This document shows, in pieces, positions 1 through 10,499 of a stretch of 64,000 nt of DNA; position 1 is the stretch's first letter, and each line of letters opens with the position of its first letter. The stretch spans positions 62,001-126,000 of the forward strand of contig NZ_AEVT01000008.1 of assembly GCF_000189275.1 (NCBI RefSeq), read 5' to 3'. Below the pieces are notes generated by a model that was not told the DNA's origin, made no database searches, and saw only the letters and a list, made by a program, of their open reading frames with translations. Source of the stretch: Vibrio sinaloensis DSM 21326. GTDB lineage: Bacteria > Pseudomonadota > Gammaproteobacteria > Enterobacterales > Vibrionaceae. The translations under genes and the position numbers were made by a program.

Positions 1-370
1 TGAAGTTGACGAAGAATGGTCAATTGGAGATTTTGTGATGACAGGTGGTGAGATTCCCGCCATGACATTGATTGATTCTGTATCTCGGTTTGTACCGGGA
101 GTATTGGGAGATTTCGCGTCAGCAGAAGAGGATTCTTTTGCAAATGGTTTGTTGGATTGCCCACACTATACGCGCCCTGAGTTACTAGACGATAAAGAGG
201 TACCTGCGGTACTCATGTCTGGCAACCATAAGGAAATTCGTCGCTGGCGACTAAAACAGTCGTTAGGCCGAACTTGGCTAAGAAGACCAGAGCTCCTGGA
301 AAACCTAGCTCTGACTGACGAACAGGAACAATTACTTGCTGAGTTCATCAGTGAACAAAATGCAAAGTAA
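1..370 (+). CDS. trmD: tRNA (guanine-N1)-methyltransferase TrmD, C-terminal part (gene starts left of window)
   Basis: The frame is open from the first bases, so only about the last 122 residues are present. TrmD methylates G37 next to the anticodon of several tRNAs, using S-adenosylmethionine, and so prevents frameshifting. The visible part reads [17 protein letters not shown], the knotted SPOUT methyltransferase segment, followed by the helical tRNA-binding C-terminal domain with [20 protein letters not shown], typical of TrmD. The internal ATG at 35 is not the start. rplS follows after 41 bp in the same direction, the usual end of the rpsP-rimM-trmD-rplS operon. The identification is secure; the true start cannot be seen. 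Confidence 0.97.
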   Translation, partial: EVDEEWSIGDFVMTGGEIPAMTLIDSVSRFVPGVLGDFASAEEDSFANGLLDCPHYTRPELLDDKEVPAVLMSGNHKEIRRWRLKQSLGRTWLRRPELLENLALTDEQEQLLAEFISEQNAK

Positions 371-411
371 CCTAATTTAATTAGTATCAGTTTATTCTAG
401 GAATTTTAAAA

Positions 412-765
412 ATGAGTAACATCATCAAAGCTCTTGAGCAAGAGCAAATGAAATCAGACCTACCTAAATTTGCACCAGGTGACACTGTTGTTGTTCAAGT
501 TAAGGTAAAAGAAGGTGACCGTGAGCGTCTACAGGCTTTCGAAGGCGTTGTAATCGCAATCCGTAACCGTGGTCTACACTCTGCTTTCACTGTACGTAAG
601 ATCTCTAACGGTGAAGGTGTTGAGCGTACGTTCCAAACACACTCTCCAATCGTTGATAGCATCGAAGTTAAACGCCGTGGTGCAGTACGTCGTGCCAAGT
701 TGTACTACCTACGTGAGCGTTCTGGTAAGTCTGCTCGTATTAAAGAGAAACTTGCTAAGAAGTAA
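412..765 (+). CDS. rplS: 50S ribosomal protein L19
   Basis: 117 residues, the normal L19 length, starting [12 protein letters not shown] and containing the typical SH3-like core ([28 protein letters not shown]). L19 sits at the 30S-50S interface. An AGGAA ribosome binding site lies about 8 bases before the ATG. It is the last gene of the trmD operon and is followed at once by a strong intrinsic terminator. Its codons look highly optimised: leucine is mostly CTA and arginine CGT, a bias shared with aceE, lpdA and fbpA in this window. Confidence 0.99.
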   Translation: MSNIIKALEQEQMKSDLPKFAPGDTVVVQVKVKEGDRERLQAFEGVVIAIRNRGLHSAFTVRKISNGEGVERTFQTHSPIVDSIEVKRRGAVRRAKLYYLRERSGKSARIKEKLAKK

Positions 766-791
766 TGCTATAACTAGCGTTCTCATCTTAA

Positions 792-818
792 ACGGAGCCC
801 ATGTGGCTCCGTTTTTTT
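792..818 (+). terminator. Intrinsic terminator of the trmD-rplS operon
   Basis: ACGGAGCC pairs with GGCTCCGT around a short loop and is followed by seven Ts. It lies 26 bp after the rplS stop. Confidence 0.93.
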
Positions 819-852
819 ATTCGTTGCTTATCAGTTGCGATTTTCTTATCTA

Positions 853-975
853 CTCTTGCCGTCGGGGTTCATTTACTGGCGTAAACTCCGCTCCTCCGCC
901 TTGATCGAGCAAAAATACCTTCGCCCATATTTCTCAAATACCAGTCAGAAGCAAAATTTCTCGATTGGTATCAGA
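853..975. repeat. Non-coding element with small palindromes in the rplS/yacG convergent spacer
   Basis: Between the two terminators is about 150 bp with no credible gene. It contains the hairpin TTTACTGGCGTAAA (872-885), flanked by GGGG and CTCC that could extend the stem. Beyond it, ATACCA (939-944) and TGGTAT (966-971) form a second, wider inverted repeat. The composition and structure look like a dispersed intergenic repeat, but a single copy cannot prove that. Confidence 0.35.
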
Positions 976-978
976 AAC

Positions 979-1004
979 AAAAAAGCCGATGCTTTCACAT
1001 CAGC
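979..1004 (-). terminator. Intrinsic terminator of the pil-coaE-zapD-yacG operon
   Basis: Read on the minus strand, AGCTGATG pairs with CATCGGCT (one G-T pair) around a 6-base loop and is followed by a run of six Ts. It lies about 33 bp beyond the yacG stop. Confidence 0.88.
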
Positions 1005-1036
1005 TCTTTACGTCAGCTTAAATCACACAGCGTCAA

Positions 1037-1231
1037 TTAATATTGATCTTCCGACCAGCCGTCAGCATCGGACATATCTGGTGCTCCGGGGATACTGTTC
1101 TCTTCATCTGCCCATTCACCGAAATCAATCATCTGGCACTGTTTACTACAGAAAGGGCGGAAAGGGCTTTGCTCGCCCCATTGAACGTCCGTACCACATT
1201 GTGGGCACGGAACTACAGTAATTTTAGACAT
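1037..1231 (-). CDS. yacG: DNA gyrase inhibitor YacG, small zinc protein
   Basis: 64 residues. The N-terminal half carries four zinc ligands, C9, C12, C28 and C32 (CPQCG then FCSKQC), the signature of YacG. The rest is acidic and probably flexible. In E. coli YacG binds the C-terminal part of GyrB and blocks DNA binding by gyrase. It is the last gene of the operon after zapD, an order conserved in many gammaproteobacteria (coaE-zapD-yacG). The family assignment is secure; the physiological role in vibrios is inferred. Confidence 0.95.
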   Translation of the reverse strand: MSKITVVPCPQCGTDVQWGEQSPFRPFCSKQCQMIDFGEWADEENSIPGAPDMSDADGWSEDQY

Positions 1232-1285
1232 GGAGTTATCTCAGTTAGTACAGGTGGCTCTGAATAGAGTATAGGTGTTTCAGGG

Positions 1286-2026
1286 TTAGCTACACACGGC
1301 TAGATTGAACTCTACATTAGCAGTGGAGGCTTGGCCTGACCCGAATTCAATGAACTTAATCGCAAATCGATTTTTATGCCCTGAAATCATAGGGTAAACG
1401 CCAAATTGCATTGGTATTTCTAAACGAAGAATATTGGCTTCATCAGCGTCACTTTGGTAGAAACCAGCTTGCGCGGTATGGTTGCGAAAGTGTCCGGTTT
1501 CACGCGTGAGTTTGAGCCACAACGTCAATGCATCGGCCAATGGCATTAGAGAATCTAACCATTGGGCTGCGTCAGCTTGTTTTCTGTCGCTAGGTAGGTG
1601 CAGCCAGTGGTGAAGTGCTGGCAAATCAAAACAGCATGAACCGCCTGGAAGATTAAAGCGCTGACGAATAGCACTCAAAAATCGGTCTTCCTTTAGGCTT
1701 TGACCAAAGCGCTCGGCACTCATGAGTTTACTATGAGCGCCGTCGACTTCACGCAAGATACCTTGCAACATGTCTTGATCGACACCATCGACATTTAGCC
1801 AGGCTCGGTAGGTTAAACGTTGCTTCTCTATATCTTTTGCTAACTCACTCTTTAGCTGAATTTGTTCGAAGATTTCCAATAGGTCAAATAGAGAGCGATA
1901 AAACACGAGGTGCTGCATATCGTCACTAAATTCCGCTGCTAAACGCAGTTGGCTGAGCAGCGCCTCAACTCTTAAGTAGATGCGCGTCTTTTCGTTTAGT
2001 GGATGTTCGAAATAGTGAGTGGTCAT
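1286..2026 (-). CDS. zapD: Cell division protein ZapD (FtsZ-associated)
   Basis: 246 residues starting [19 protein letters not shown], the conserved ZapD opening. A TTG codon lies just upstream at 2029, but the ATG at 2026 is preferred because it matches the family start. ZapD is a dimeric cytoplasmic protein that binds the C-terminal tail of FtsZ and bundles protofilaments at the Z-ring. The predicted helical N-terminal region and the later beta-domain span the whole length without gaps. It lies 34 bp after coaE and 54 bp before yacG, in the same transcript as the pil genes. Confidence 0.96.
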   Translation of the reverse strand: MTTHYFEHPLNEKTRIYLRVEALLSQLRLAAEFSDDMQHLVFYRSLFDLLEIFEQIQLKSELAKDIEKQRLTYRAWLNVDGVDQDMLQGILREVDGAHSKLMSAERFGQSLKEDRFLSAIRQRFNLPGGSCCFDLPALHHWLHLPSDRKQADAAQWLDSLMPLADALTLWLKLTRETGHFRNHTAQAGFYQSDADEANILRLEIPMQFGVYPMISGHKNRFAIKFIEFGSGQASTANVEFNLAVCS

Positions 2027-2060
2027 CAAAATGCTATCGTGAATGGTTCTGCCTTTATTC

Positions 2061-2669
2061 TCACAGATTTTCCCTACTCTTTTCTAGAAACTTTTTATGT
2101 AATTCTGTGATTTGAGGCAAAAGTTTTTGGTTTTCTGTGTCATTTTTAATCACGTAGTCAGCGATTGCTAATCGTTGCTCGCGAGTCGCCTGTGAAGCCA
2201 ATATAGAGCGAGCTTGTTCCGGCGCTACTTTGTCTCGAACCATGGTCCTCTCTATCTGCGTGTTTTCACTGACATCGACAACCAAGACTTGATCGGCTAG
2301 GTGATGTAAGTCATTTTCAACCATCAAGGGAATGACGAGCAGCGCGTACGCGGAGGTAGTCTTTTCCAGATCGCTTAACATTTTTTGGCGAATCATTGGG
2401 TGGAGTAACTGGTTCAGCCACTGTTTCGCACTTGGGTCAGAAAAGATAACGTTTCGTAATTTAGCTCGGTTGAGTTGACCATCGTCGAGCAAGATATCCG
2501 CGCCAAACTTTTCAATAATGGCTTTTAGCCCCTCACTCCCGGGGGCGACCACTTCGCGAGCGACGATATCAGCATCAACGATATCAATCGCAAATTGCTG
2601 GTGAAAGAGATTCGCGACCGTGGTTTTTCCACTGGCAATACCGCCAGTCAATCCAATGACAAAAGACAT
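2061..2669 (-). CDS. coaE: Dephospho-CoA kinase
   Basis: 202 residues. The P-loop [12 protein letters not shown] is at residues 7-18, followed by the CoaE motif [11 protein letters not shown] and the lid-region segment [10 protein letters not shown]. It phosphorylates the 3'-hydroxyl of dephospho-CoA, the last step of coenzyme A synthesis. The ATG lies one base after the pilD stop, so translation is probably coupled to pilD. The panB and panC genes of the same pathway lie elsewhere in this window on a separate transcript. Confidence 0.98.
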   Translation of the reverse strand: MSFVIGLTGGIASGKTTVANLFHQQFAIDIVDADIVAREVVAPGSEGLKAIIEKFGADILLDDGQLNRAKLRNVIFSDPSAKQWLNQLLHPMIRQKMLSDLEKTTSAYALLVIPLMVENDLHHLADQVLVVDVSENTQIERTMVRDKVAPEQARSILASQATREQRLAIADYVIKNDTENQKLLPQITELHKKFLEKSRENL

Positions 2670-2670
2670 A

Positions 2671-3543
2671 CTACAATCCTAAAAAGTGGTTGAGATACCA
2701 GTTCCAGATGGAGCCACCCCACATCATACTAATCCAGCCTGCAATCGCTAAGTAAGGGCCAAACGGAAAAGCTTTGTCGATACCTTGTCGCTTAAGGCGC
2801 AGTTGGATTAAACCTAACACTAACCCTACCAAAGAGGAAAACAGAATGATCATTGGCAGTTGCTGCCAACCCAACCAGGCACCTAGGGCAGCGAGCAGTT
2901 TAAAGTCACCATAGCCCATGCCATCTTTACCGGTAATGAGCTTAAACAGCCAATAGACTGACCATAACGAGAGATAACCAGCTATCGCACCAATAACGGC
3001 ATTTTGCAAGCTGATGGGGCTTATGCCAACGAGTGCCAGAGTAATACCGGTCCACATCAATGGCAATGTTAGGGAGTCTGGAAGCAGCATAGTATCGAGG
3101 TCAATAAACGTCGCTGCAATCAAAGTGAAAGTAAAAAATAGCAGAGCCATAGAATAATAGCTAAAGCCAAGTTGATATGCGATCGCAAAGCTCAGAGCTG
3201 CCGTGAGCAATTCTACTAGAGGGTAACGTTTACTGATGGCATGTTGGCATTGGTGGCACTTGCCTTTTAGCATCAGCCAACTCAGAACCGGGATATTGTC
3301 TCTTGCTCGTATCGGTGTTTTGCAACTAGGGCAGGTTGAACGTGGCACGCTAAGGTTGAAGGTGCCCGTTGGAGGAGAAATCTTATATTCAGGAAAACTC
3401 TCCGCACATTCTGTACGCCACTCTCGCTCCATCATAATGGGGAGGCGATGAATCACCACGTTGAGAAAGCTACCTATGATTAAGCCTAAAAGAGTCGCGA
3501 AAGTTGGAAACAACCAAGGGTAGTAATGGAATAGTTCTATCAA
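2671..3543 (-). CDS. pilD: Type IV prepilin peptidase / N-methyltransferase PilD
   Basis: 290 residues, an integral membrane aspartic protease that cleaves prepilin leaders and methylates the new N-terminus. In vibrios it serves both type IV pili and type II secretion. The cytoplasmic zinc-binding tetracysteine is C71, C74, C96 and C99. The catalytic aspartates lie in FIDLD (D148/D150) and GYGDFK (D213). About eight hydrophobic segments follow. The only plausible start is TTG: an in-frame TAG sits seven codons upstream and no ATG precedes the conserved region, and the ribosome binding site is weak. It sits 48 bp after pilC. Confidence 0.96.
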   Translation of the reverse strand: MIELFHYYPWLFPTFATLLGLIIGSFLNVVIHRLPIMMEREWRTECAESFPEYKISPPTGTFNLSVPRSTCPSCKTPIRARDNIPVLSWLMLKGKCHQCQHAISKRYPLVELLTAALSFAIAYQLGFSYYSMALLFFTFTLIAATFIDLDTMLLPDSLTLPLMWTGITLALVGISPISLQNAVIGAIAGYLSLWSVYWLFKLITGKDGMGYGDFKLLAALGAWLGWQQLPMIILFSSLVGLVLGLIQLRLKRQGIDKAFPFGPYLAIAGWISMMWGGSIWNWYLNHFLGL

Positions 3544-3591
3544 AATGTTATGGGCCTAGGAGTGACTAAGGGTATCTATATTATCGTCATC

Positions 3592-4818
3592 TTATCCTAA
3601 CACGCTCATTAAGTTAAAGATGGGTAGGTACATGGCGATCACTAATCCGCCAACAACAACCCCTAAAAAAATGATGATCATTGGCTCTAATATTTTGCCA
3701 AGGTTGTCGACGGTATTATCAATTTCGAACTCATAAATGGTTGCCACTTTATGCAACATATCATCAAGGCTCCCAGATTCTTCTCCGATCATGACCATCT
3801 GCAGCACCATTTCCGGAAAAGAATCACTGTTGCGCATTGCTATATACATTGGCATACCTGCGGCCGTATCACTATAGACTTGATCGATAGCATGCTGGTA
3901 GTGAACGCTATTTGCGGTTTTTGCTGAGGTTTTCAGACTCGATAAAATAGGTATACCGGCACTAAAGCTGGTAGCGAGCGTTCGACTAAATTTGGCAATG
4001 GCCGCTTTGGAGAAAACATTGCCTAGAATAGGCAATTTTAGGCTTGCTCTGCTGGTTGCTAGCCGAATGCGAAATGAACGCGTTCGCGCCATTTTAACCA
4101 GCAGCACTGAGATGATGCAGGCGAGTATGACGAAAGCTCCATAATCTTGTACCCAGTGAGATAAAGCTAAAACTTGCTGGGTAAACCAAGGTAATTCTGC
4201 ACCAAACCCTTTAAACATCGATTCGAACTCTGGGATAACAACGGTGAGCATAAGGTAGGTTACGGACAACGCAGTGAGCATGACCATGCTCGGATAGATA
4301 AGCGCCTTGATAACTTTTGCCCTTAGCTGTTCTGACTTCTCGCGGTAGGTGGCGATACGTTCAAACACTTCTGGAAGGTTACCCGACTGCTCACCAGAGG
4401 TAACCAGATCAATATAGAGTGAATCAAAGTGCTGGCTAGCAGTACGCATGGATTTAGACAGCGGGGTGCCCGATTCGACCCCTTTTACAATCTGCGCCAA
4501 AATGGATTTCATTTCCGCTTTACGGTGATTGTCAGCAACCAGCTTTAACGCTTGAATAAGTGGGACACCAGTAACTAACATAGTGGCAAGCTGACGAGTC
4601 AAAATGGTAATGTCTTTACGCTTAACTCTGTGAGTGGCCCGCTTGATAAAAGATATATTACGCCGTTTAAGCTTTTTGACTTTGATGTGTTGCTCTTTGA
4701 GCTTATCCCTCACTTCGATTTTGTTCATTGCCAGTAATTGGCCAGAAACAGACTTACCAATGCTATTGATCCCTTTCCAACGATAGTTTTTGAGCTGGTT
4801 TGAGTATGTCTTTTTCAC
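3592..4818 (-). CDS. pilC: Type IV pilus inner-membrane platform protein PilC
   Basis: 408 residues of the GspF/PilC family. Two repeats of the T2SSF helical domain occupy roughly residues 75-200 and 275-400, with three membrane-spanning segments near 175-200, 225-245 and the C-terminus. PilC anchors the PilB ATPase and organises pilin entry into the fibre. The start is GTG with an AGGA ribosome binding site seven bases upstream. It follows pilB by 13 bp. The assignment is secure from length and operon position. Confidence 0.96.
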   Translation of the reverse strand: MKKTYSNQLKNYRWKGINSIGKSVSGQLLAMNKIEVRDKLKEQHIKVKKLKRRNISFIKRATHRVKRKDITILTRQLATMLVTGVPLIQALKLVADNHRKAEMKSILAQIVKGVESGTPLSKSMRTASQHFDSLYIDLVTSGEQSGNLPEVFERIATYREKSEQLRAKVIKALIYPSMVMLTALSVTYLMLTVVIPEFESMFKGFGAELPWFTQQVLALSHWVQDYGAFVILACIISVLLVKMARTRSFRIRLATSRASLKLPILGNVFSKAAIAKFSRTLATSFSAGIPILSSLKTSAKTANSVHYQHAIDQVYSDTAAGMPMYIAMRNSDSFPEMVLQMVMIGEESGSLDDMLHKVATIYEFEIDNTVDNLGKILEPMIIIFLGVVVGGLVIAMYLPIFNLMSVLG

Positions 4819-4831
4819 CTTAGGTTCCTAT

Positions 4832-6520
4832 CTATAAATAGAGTACGCGTTGCAGTTCTTGTAGGCTGGTTATGCCTTGTGACAGCTTTTCGATACCGGA
4901 CTCTTTAAGGGTTTTCATGCCTTCTTTACGGGCTTGAAGTTCAATTTGTTGTACCGTTGCACCTTTAGCGATGGCTTGAGAGAGTAGGGAGCTAAAGGTC
5001 ATGACTTCATAGATGCCAACTCGACCAGCGTAGCCATTGTTACATTCGTGGCAGCCTTTAGAGTGTGCTTGGTAGATTAGAGCATCAGCGGGAAGTTTGA
5101 GTTGTTGACGCAGCTCGTCACTGATTTCATCCCGGACTTTGCAATGTGAGCAGAGGCGTCGTGCTAGGCGTTGCGCGATAATTAAGCTTAACGAGGAGGC
5201 GATATTAAACGCTTCAATCCCCATATTGGCTAAGCGGACTACACTTTCAGCGGCTGAGTTGGTATGTAAAGTAGACAACACTAAATGCCCAGTTTGGGCC
5301 GCTTTAACGGCAATCTCTGCGGTTTCGAGATCGCGAATCTCGCCGACCATGACAATATCGGGGTCTTGACGAAGAAACGCGCGTAGGGCTTGGGCAAAGC
5401 CAAAACCGATTTGAGGCTGGACTTGAACTTGATTGATTCCCGGTAAATTGATCTCAACCGGATCCTCCGCCGTTGCGATATTGACCTCTGGCGTATTGAG
5501 CAGCTTAAGGCCAGTGTAGAGGGAAACGGTTTTGCCACTCCCGGTTGGCCCAGTCATTAAGATCATGCCTTGCGGTTTTTTAAGTGCGGTGAGGTAACGG
5601 GACTTTTGTTCATCGCTGTACCCTAAGGCATCAATATTGAGGCTAGCAGAGCTACTGTCGAGTAAGCGGAGAACAATTTTTTCGCCCCACAGTGTCGGTA
5701 AGCTGGAGACGCGCATATCAATGGCGGTGTCTTGATCCAGCTTGATCTTGATTCGGCCATCTTGGGGCAGGCGCCGCTCGGCAATATCGAGTTTGGCCAA
5801 GATTTTGATGCGTGCTGCAAGGCGGCGACTTAAATGGTGAGCGGGCTGCTGAATCTCAATTAAGATGCCATCGCAGCGTAGCCTGACGCGGTACGATTCT
5901 TCGTAAGGTTCAAAATGGATATCAGAAGCACCTTTGCGAACCGCATCAAGTAAAATCTGATTGATGTAGCGACTTACAGGAGCATCGTCTTGGCTTAAGT
6001 CTTCAATTTGACCGACTTCGTCAGACGAAATATCGACCAGCTTGGCTAGTTCGTCTTGGTTAATGTCGCGGTTGTGGCTGTTTGATGATTGGACTGCGCG
6101 TCCGTACAAACGTCGTATGGCCCCTTTTAACTCATTATAATCCGCCAGCACCAGTTCAACACGCAAGCTAGTAGCAAAGCGAAACTCATCTTCCACTTCG
6201 AGGTGGCTTGGATCAGCCACTGCGACGGTAAGCTGTTGGTTATCTTTGGCAATCGGTAGGGCGTTAAAGCGGGTGATCAGCTCCCGCAAACCTAGCTGTT
6301 GGCATAGCTCTGGGTATTGGTAAGTGTCGAGCTGGACTCGAGGCAGGGAAAACAACCGCTCAAGATGTCGCGTAAGTTGCTGGCTGTCAAAGAGCTCTAA
6401 CGCCAACAACGCTTCGGAGGCAGGTCGCCTCGAAGCGTTGATCTGTTCGGTAACCGATTGCTCTTGCGCCGAGCTGATTAACTCGGCTTGGCGCAGTATT
6501 GCAGGAAGGTTGGTTGTCAC
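4832..6520 (-). CDS. pilB: Type IV pilus assembly ATPase PilB
   Basis: 562 residues of the GspE/PilB family; it hydrolyses ATP to drive pilin polymerisation. An N-terminal MshEN-type domain (about 1-150) precedes the ATPase core. Walker A GPTGSGKT is at 324-331, the Asp box AEDPVE at 351-356 and Walker B DIVMVGEIRD at 388-397. A zinc tetracysteine is formed by C457, C460, C490 and C493. It starts with GTG directly after the pilA stop (TAA-GTG with no spacer), which implies translational coupling and probably a lower yield than pilin. Confidence 0.97.
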   Translation of the reverse strand: MTTNLPAILRQAELISSAQEQSVTEQINASRRPASEALLALELFDSQQLTRHLERLFSLPRVQLDTYQYPELCQQLGLRELITRFNALPIAKDNQQLTVAVADPSHLEVEDEFRFATSLRVELVLADYNELKGAIRRLYGRAVQSSNSHNRDINQDELAKLVDISSDEVGQIEDLSQDDAPVSRYINQILLDAVRKGASDIHFEPYEESYRVRLRCDGILIEIQQPAHHLSRRLAARIKILAKLDIAERRLPQDGRIKIKLDQDTAIDMRVSSLPTLWGEKIVLRLLDSSSASLNIDALGYSDEQKSRYLTALKKPQGMILMTGPTGSGKTVSLYTGLKLLNTPEVNIATAEDPVEINLPGINQVQVQPQIGFGFAQALRAFLRQDPDIVMVGEIRDLETAEIAVKAAQTGHLVLSTLHTNSAAESVVRLANMGIEAFNIASSLSLIIAQRLARRLCSHCKVRDEISDELRQQLKLPADALIYQAHSKGCHECNNGYAGRVGIYEVMTFSSLLSQAIAKGATVQQIELQARKEGMKTLKESGIEKLSQGITSLQELQRVLYL

Positions 6521-6931
6521 TTAGCAACCTTTTAGAGTAACGCCAGTATCATGCGTGCAGCCCCATACTGTTGCAGAACCTCCTGAGATCGAAGATTTTG
6601 CATAAGTGATGAACTTTGTATTGAGAGCTGCTGTTGAATTGAAAGTCAGTTTCACTCCACTAGACACTGTAGATAGTGTTCCTAGTGGGTTTACATTAGC
6701 ATGGGTGCCTATTTGATCAAGGCTTGAAACAGAGCCACTTTCTTGCTCGTAAAGGTCATAGTTGGTGAGGAGTGATTTTAGCGTTGCTAAACCCGAAGCC
6801 GCTTCTGTGCGTTTCACATAATCTTTATAAGCAGGAATAGCGATAGCGGATAGTACACCAATGATTGCGACCACAATCATAAGCTCAATTAGGGTAAAAC
6901 CTTTTGCTCGACGAGCGGTATTGTTTTGCAT
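6521..6931 (-). CDS. pilA: Type IV major pilin PilA (competence pilus)
   Basis: 136 residues. An 11-residue positively charged leader ends in G11, followed by mature [20 protein letters not shown] with the invariant Glu5 (E16): a type IVa pilin. The C-terminal disulfide loop is C125-C136, with the second cysteine as the final residue. In vibrios this operon encodes the ChiRP/DNA-uptake pilus induced on chitin. The ribosome binding site GGAGAG lies seven bases before the ATG. The globular domain (about 40-136) is expected to vary strongly between strains. Confidence 0.96.
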   Translation of the reverse strand: MQNNTARRAKGFTLIELMIVVAIIGVLSAIAIPAYKDYVKRTEAASGLATLKSLLTNYDLYEQESGSVSSLDQIGTHANVNPLGTLSTVSSGVKLTFNSTAALNTKFITYAKSSISGGSATVWGCTHDTGVTLKGC

Positions 6932-7061
6932 TGTTCTCTCCGTAATGAAATGCAGTGGATGTGGAGAGAATAAAAGGGATAAGAGTCACGAGATATTCGT
7001 CGGCGAGTGGATTCCGAGCAACAGTGAAAAACTTGATGCTCAATTGCAGGCCGAGCGCAAA

Positions 7062-7080
7062 ACTCTACGAGAAGTCGCAC
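7062..7080 (-). promoter_or_regulatory. Possible CRP-S/TfoX-type competence site upstream of pilA
   Basis: On the minus strand a TGCGA half-site (7079-7075) is followed six bases later by the poor partner GTAGA. CRP-S sites of competence genes have TGCGA-N6-TCGCA. Only one half is good, and the distance to pilA (about 130 bp) is compatible but unproven. Confidence 0.2.
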
Positions 7081-7104
7081 AGTTTAACATGCGGCTTACT
7101 ACTT

Positions 7105-7137
7105 TTATAAAAAACAGAGACATCTAAGTCTCTGTTT
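7105..7137 (-). terminator. Intrinsic terminator of nadC
   Basis: AAACAGAGAC (7112-7121) pairs with GTCTCTGTTT (7128-7137) around a 6-base loop. On the minus strand it ends in a T-rich run, so it separates nadC from the pilA transcript. Confidence 0.88.
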
Positions 7138-7178
7138 AAAAATGATAAATTTGATTTTTATCGCAAATATTTGCCCGC

Positions 7179-8126
<948 letters not shown>

Positions 8127-8197
8127 TCAGCCATTAATCTCGCATTTCATCGCCAAAGGGATAAAATCAGAGGGTTAGTCATAATAATGAGCCTACT

Positions 8198-8752
8198 ATG
8201 ATCGATGAGAATGGCTGGTACCAGCAAGCTAGACATGTCCCTTCGCCTTTTTTTGACCAGAGAACCGATAGCTCCGACATTTCCCTTTTGGTTATCCATA
8301 ACATCAGCTTACCACCTGGGCAGTTTGGTGGTCCGTATATTGAGCAGTTCTTTACTGGGCAATTGGATCCGAACGACCATCCGTTTTTTGAAGTTATCCA
8401 TAACATGGGAGTGTCAGCCCATTGCTTAATAAGACGTGATGGAGAAGTGATTCAGTTTGTGCCGTTCACTGCTAGGGCTTGGCACGCTGGTGCTTCCAGC
8501 TTTGCTGGCCGAGATAGATGCAATGATTACTCAATTGGCATTGAGCTTGAGGGCTGTGACTACGTGGCCTACACGGATGAGCAATACCAAGCTCTGACCG
8601 AACTCACTCACCAAATTCAAGCCCGCTACCCGAATATCACGCTACCACGCATTACGGGTCATCAGTATATAGCGCCACTGCGCAAAACCGATCCGGGTTT
8701 GGTGTTTGATTGGCAAAGGTATCGAGGCGGCTTGCGCTCGGGAGAACGCTGA
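8198..8752 (+). CDS. ampD: 1,6-anhydro-N-acetylmuramyl-L-alanine amidase AmpD
   Basis: 184 residues. A cytoplasmic zinc amidase that removes the peptide from anhydromuropeptides during wall recycling; its loss derepresses chromosomal AmpC-type beta-lactamases where present. Zinc ligands are H34 (LVIHNISL), H155 (ITGHQYIAP) and D165 (KTDPG); K163 and E116 (IGIELEG) match the catalytic residues of E. coli AmpD. There is no signal peptide, consistent with the cytoplasmic AmpD rather than the secreted AmiD. It is divergent from nadC. Confidence 0.96.
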   Translation: MIDENGWYQQARHVPSPFFDQRTDSSDISLLVIHNISLPPGQFGGPYIEQFFTGQLDPNDHPFFEVIHNMGVSAHCLIRRDGEVIQFVPFTARAWHAGASSFAGRDRCNDYSIGIELEGCDYVAYTDEQYQALTELTHQIQARYPNITLPRITGHQYIAPLRKTDPGLVFDWQRYRGGLRSGER

Positions 8753-8838
8753 GCGCTTTGAGGGCAGGTGCTCGGTAACGTACAAAGCGAGCGTTGTGCT
8801 GCTAGAAAATACGCAACCTTAGTGACGCCGCTTTTCAT

Positions 8839-8869
8839 GGGACGAAATCCGTTGTGTGCCTTTCGTCCC
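8839..8869. other. Hairpin in the ampD/fldB convergent spacer
   Basis: GGGACGAAA pairs perfectly with TTTCGTCCC around a 13-base loop. No T-run follows on either strand, so it is not a standard intrinsic terminator. It sits where two convergent transcripts end. Confidence 0.5.
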
Positions 8870-8888
8870 GATATGGTGCTCTTAGTGT

Positions 8889-9410
8889 CTATAAGGTCTC
8901 TTGATACTCAAGCAAAATTTGTTCGACCCAAGCGGCAATACGATCATCACTGAGTTCGTACTGAGAATCTTCATCTAACGCCAATCCAACAAATTGGCTG
9001 CCATCCTCGGTGAGTGCCTTTGAGGCTTCAAACTGGTAATTTTCGTCATTTGGCCAGTAGCCGAGCATGTGAGCGCCAATCGCTTTAAGTTGGTCATGTA
9101 GCATACCCATTGCGTCTAGGTACCACTCGCCATAGCCTTCTTGGTCACCTAAACCGAACAATGCCACGGGTTTACCTTGCAGAGATAATCCACCAACTTG
9201 GTCCCAAATCTCGTTCCAGTCTTCTTGGATCTCACCAAAGTCCCATGTTGAGATGCCAACGATAAGAAAGTCATAATCTGCCATCAAAGATAAGGGTGAC
9301 TCTTTCACATTGTGAATGTCGACTAAATCTTCACCAATAATGGCGCGTATTTTCTCTGCTGCCATTTCGGTGTAACAAGTGGTTGAGCCGTAAAATAGAC
9401 CGATTTTCAT
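8889..9410 (-). CDS. fldB: Flavodoxin 2 (FldB type)
   Basis: 173 residues from the ATG at 9410, equal to E. coli FldB; the open frame extends further upstream, but that part has no family similarity. The FMN phosphate-binding loop is GSTTCYTEM at residues 8-16, followed by [14 protein letters not shown] and [20 protein letters not shown], which frame the isoalloxazine ring. It is a small cytoplasmic one-electron carrier. It lies next to xerD as in E. coli (fldB-xerD-dsbC-recJ), transcribed divergently from xerD. Confidence 0.95.
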   Translation of the reverse strand: MKIGLFYGSTTCYTEMAAEKIRAIIGEDLVDIHNVKESPLSLMADYDFLIVGISTWDFGEIQEDWNEIWDQVGGLSLQGKPVALFGLGDQEGYGEWYLDAMGMLHDQLKAIGAHMLGYWPNDENYQFEASKALTEDGSQFVGLALDEDSQYELSDDRIAAWVEQILLEYQETL

Positions 9411-9561
9411 AACTTTCTTTTCTTTACTCGGGAGTTGATAGCGAATTCTAACCACAAAATGGCGAGCTTTGCAGCGAATATCAACCGACAACTGCAAATT
9501 TTATGGCTTTCTTGGTCTTAGCCTCGTACATTGAGGCCAATAGTAAAAACTGAGGAAAAAC

Positions 9562-10470
9562 GTGTCTGAAGTAATGTCACCTGATCAAGGGATTGTGGAA
9601 CAGTTTCTTGATGCAATGTGGATGGAGCGTGGATTGTCAGAAAATACCTTAGCTTCTTACCGTAATGATTTGATGAAGCTTTTACAGTGGATGTCTTCTC
9701 ATAACTACCGTTTGGATTTTATTAGCTTGTCTGGTTTGCAGGAGTATCAAACTTGGCTGGTGGATGAGGGCTATAAACAAACCTCTCGCGCAAGAATGCT
9801 GTCAGCCATTCGACGTTTATTCCAATACTTGCATCGTGAAAAACGGCGAGCGGATGACCCGAGTGCGTTGTTGGTGAGTCCTAAACTGCCGAAACGTTTA
9901 CCGAAAGATCTTTCTGAGCAGCAAGTGGATGCGCTACTGGATGCCCCTGATCCGAATGACCCAATGGAGTTGCGTGATAAAGCGATGCTCGAGTTGTTGT
10001 ACGCAACAGGCCTTCGTGTCACAGAATTGGTTAGCCTTACCATGGAAAACATCAGCTTGCGCCAAGGAGTTGTAAGGGTGACCGGTAAAGGTGGCAAAGA
10101 GCGATTAGTCCCTATGGGAGAAAATGCTGTCGATTGGATTGAAACTTTTTTGCAGCAAGGGCGGTCTGAGTTACTTGGGGAAAATACCTCAGATGTGGTT
10201 TTTCCGAGTAAACGCGCAAGGCAAATGACGCGCCAGACCTTTTGGCACCGTATAAAACATTACGCGGTGATTGCTGGTATCGATGCCGACAAGTTATCAC
10301 CTCACGTGTTGAGACACGCGTTTGCGACCCATTTACTGAATTATGGCGCCGATTTGCGCGTGGTGCAGATGCTACTTGGTCATAGTGACTTATCCACCAC
10401 GCAAATTTATACTCATGTCGCAACCGAGCGACTGAAACAACTACATAGCGAGCACCACCCAAGGGCTTAG
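9562..10470 (+). CDS. xerD: Site-specific tyrosine recombinase XerD
   Basis: 302 residues. With XerC it resolves chromosome dimers at dif near the division septum, activated by FtsK. The N-terminal SAM-like domain spans about 8-95 and the catalytic domain 115-295. Active-site residues are R152, K176, H248, R251, H274 and the nucleophile Y283. The start is GTG at 9562, with TGAGG six bases upstream; the in-frame ATG at 9574 lacks such a site. Vibrios have two chromosomes and also use XerCD for CTX-like phages. dsbC follows after 29 bp. Confidence 0.97.
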   Translation: MSEVMSPDQGIVEQFLDAMWMERGLSENTLASYRNDLMKLLQWMSSHNYRLDFISLSGLQEYQTWLVDEGYKQTSRARMLSAIRRLFQYLHREKRRADDPSALLVSPKLPKRLPKDLSEQQVDALLDAPDPNDPMELRDKAMLELLYATGLRVTELVSLTMENISLRQGVVRVTGKGGKERLVPMGENAVDWIETFLQQGRSELLGENTSDVVFPSKRARQMTRQTFWHRIKHYAVIAGIDADKLSPHVLRHAFATHLLNYGADLRVVQMLLGHSDLSTTQIYTHVATERLKQLHSEHHPRA

Positions 10471-10499
10471 GCTCTCGCACAACAATTAAGGTGAATTGA

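Noticed and set aside
569..904. Plus-strand 111-codon frame overlapping rplS and running through its terminator
   Set aside because: It is out of frame with rplS, crosses the terminator hairpin and has no family resemblance.
9411..9497. N-terminal extension of flavodoxin 2
   Set aside because: The FldB family starts at MKIGLFYGS and the length from 9410 equals the E. coli protein.
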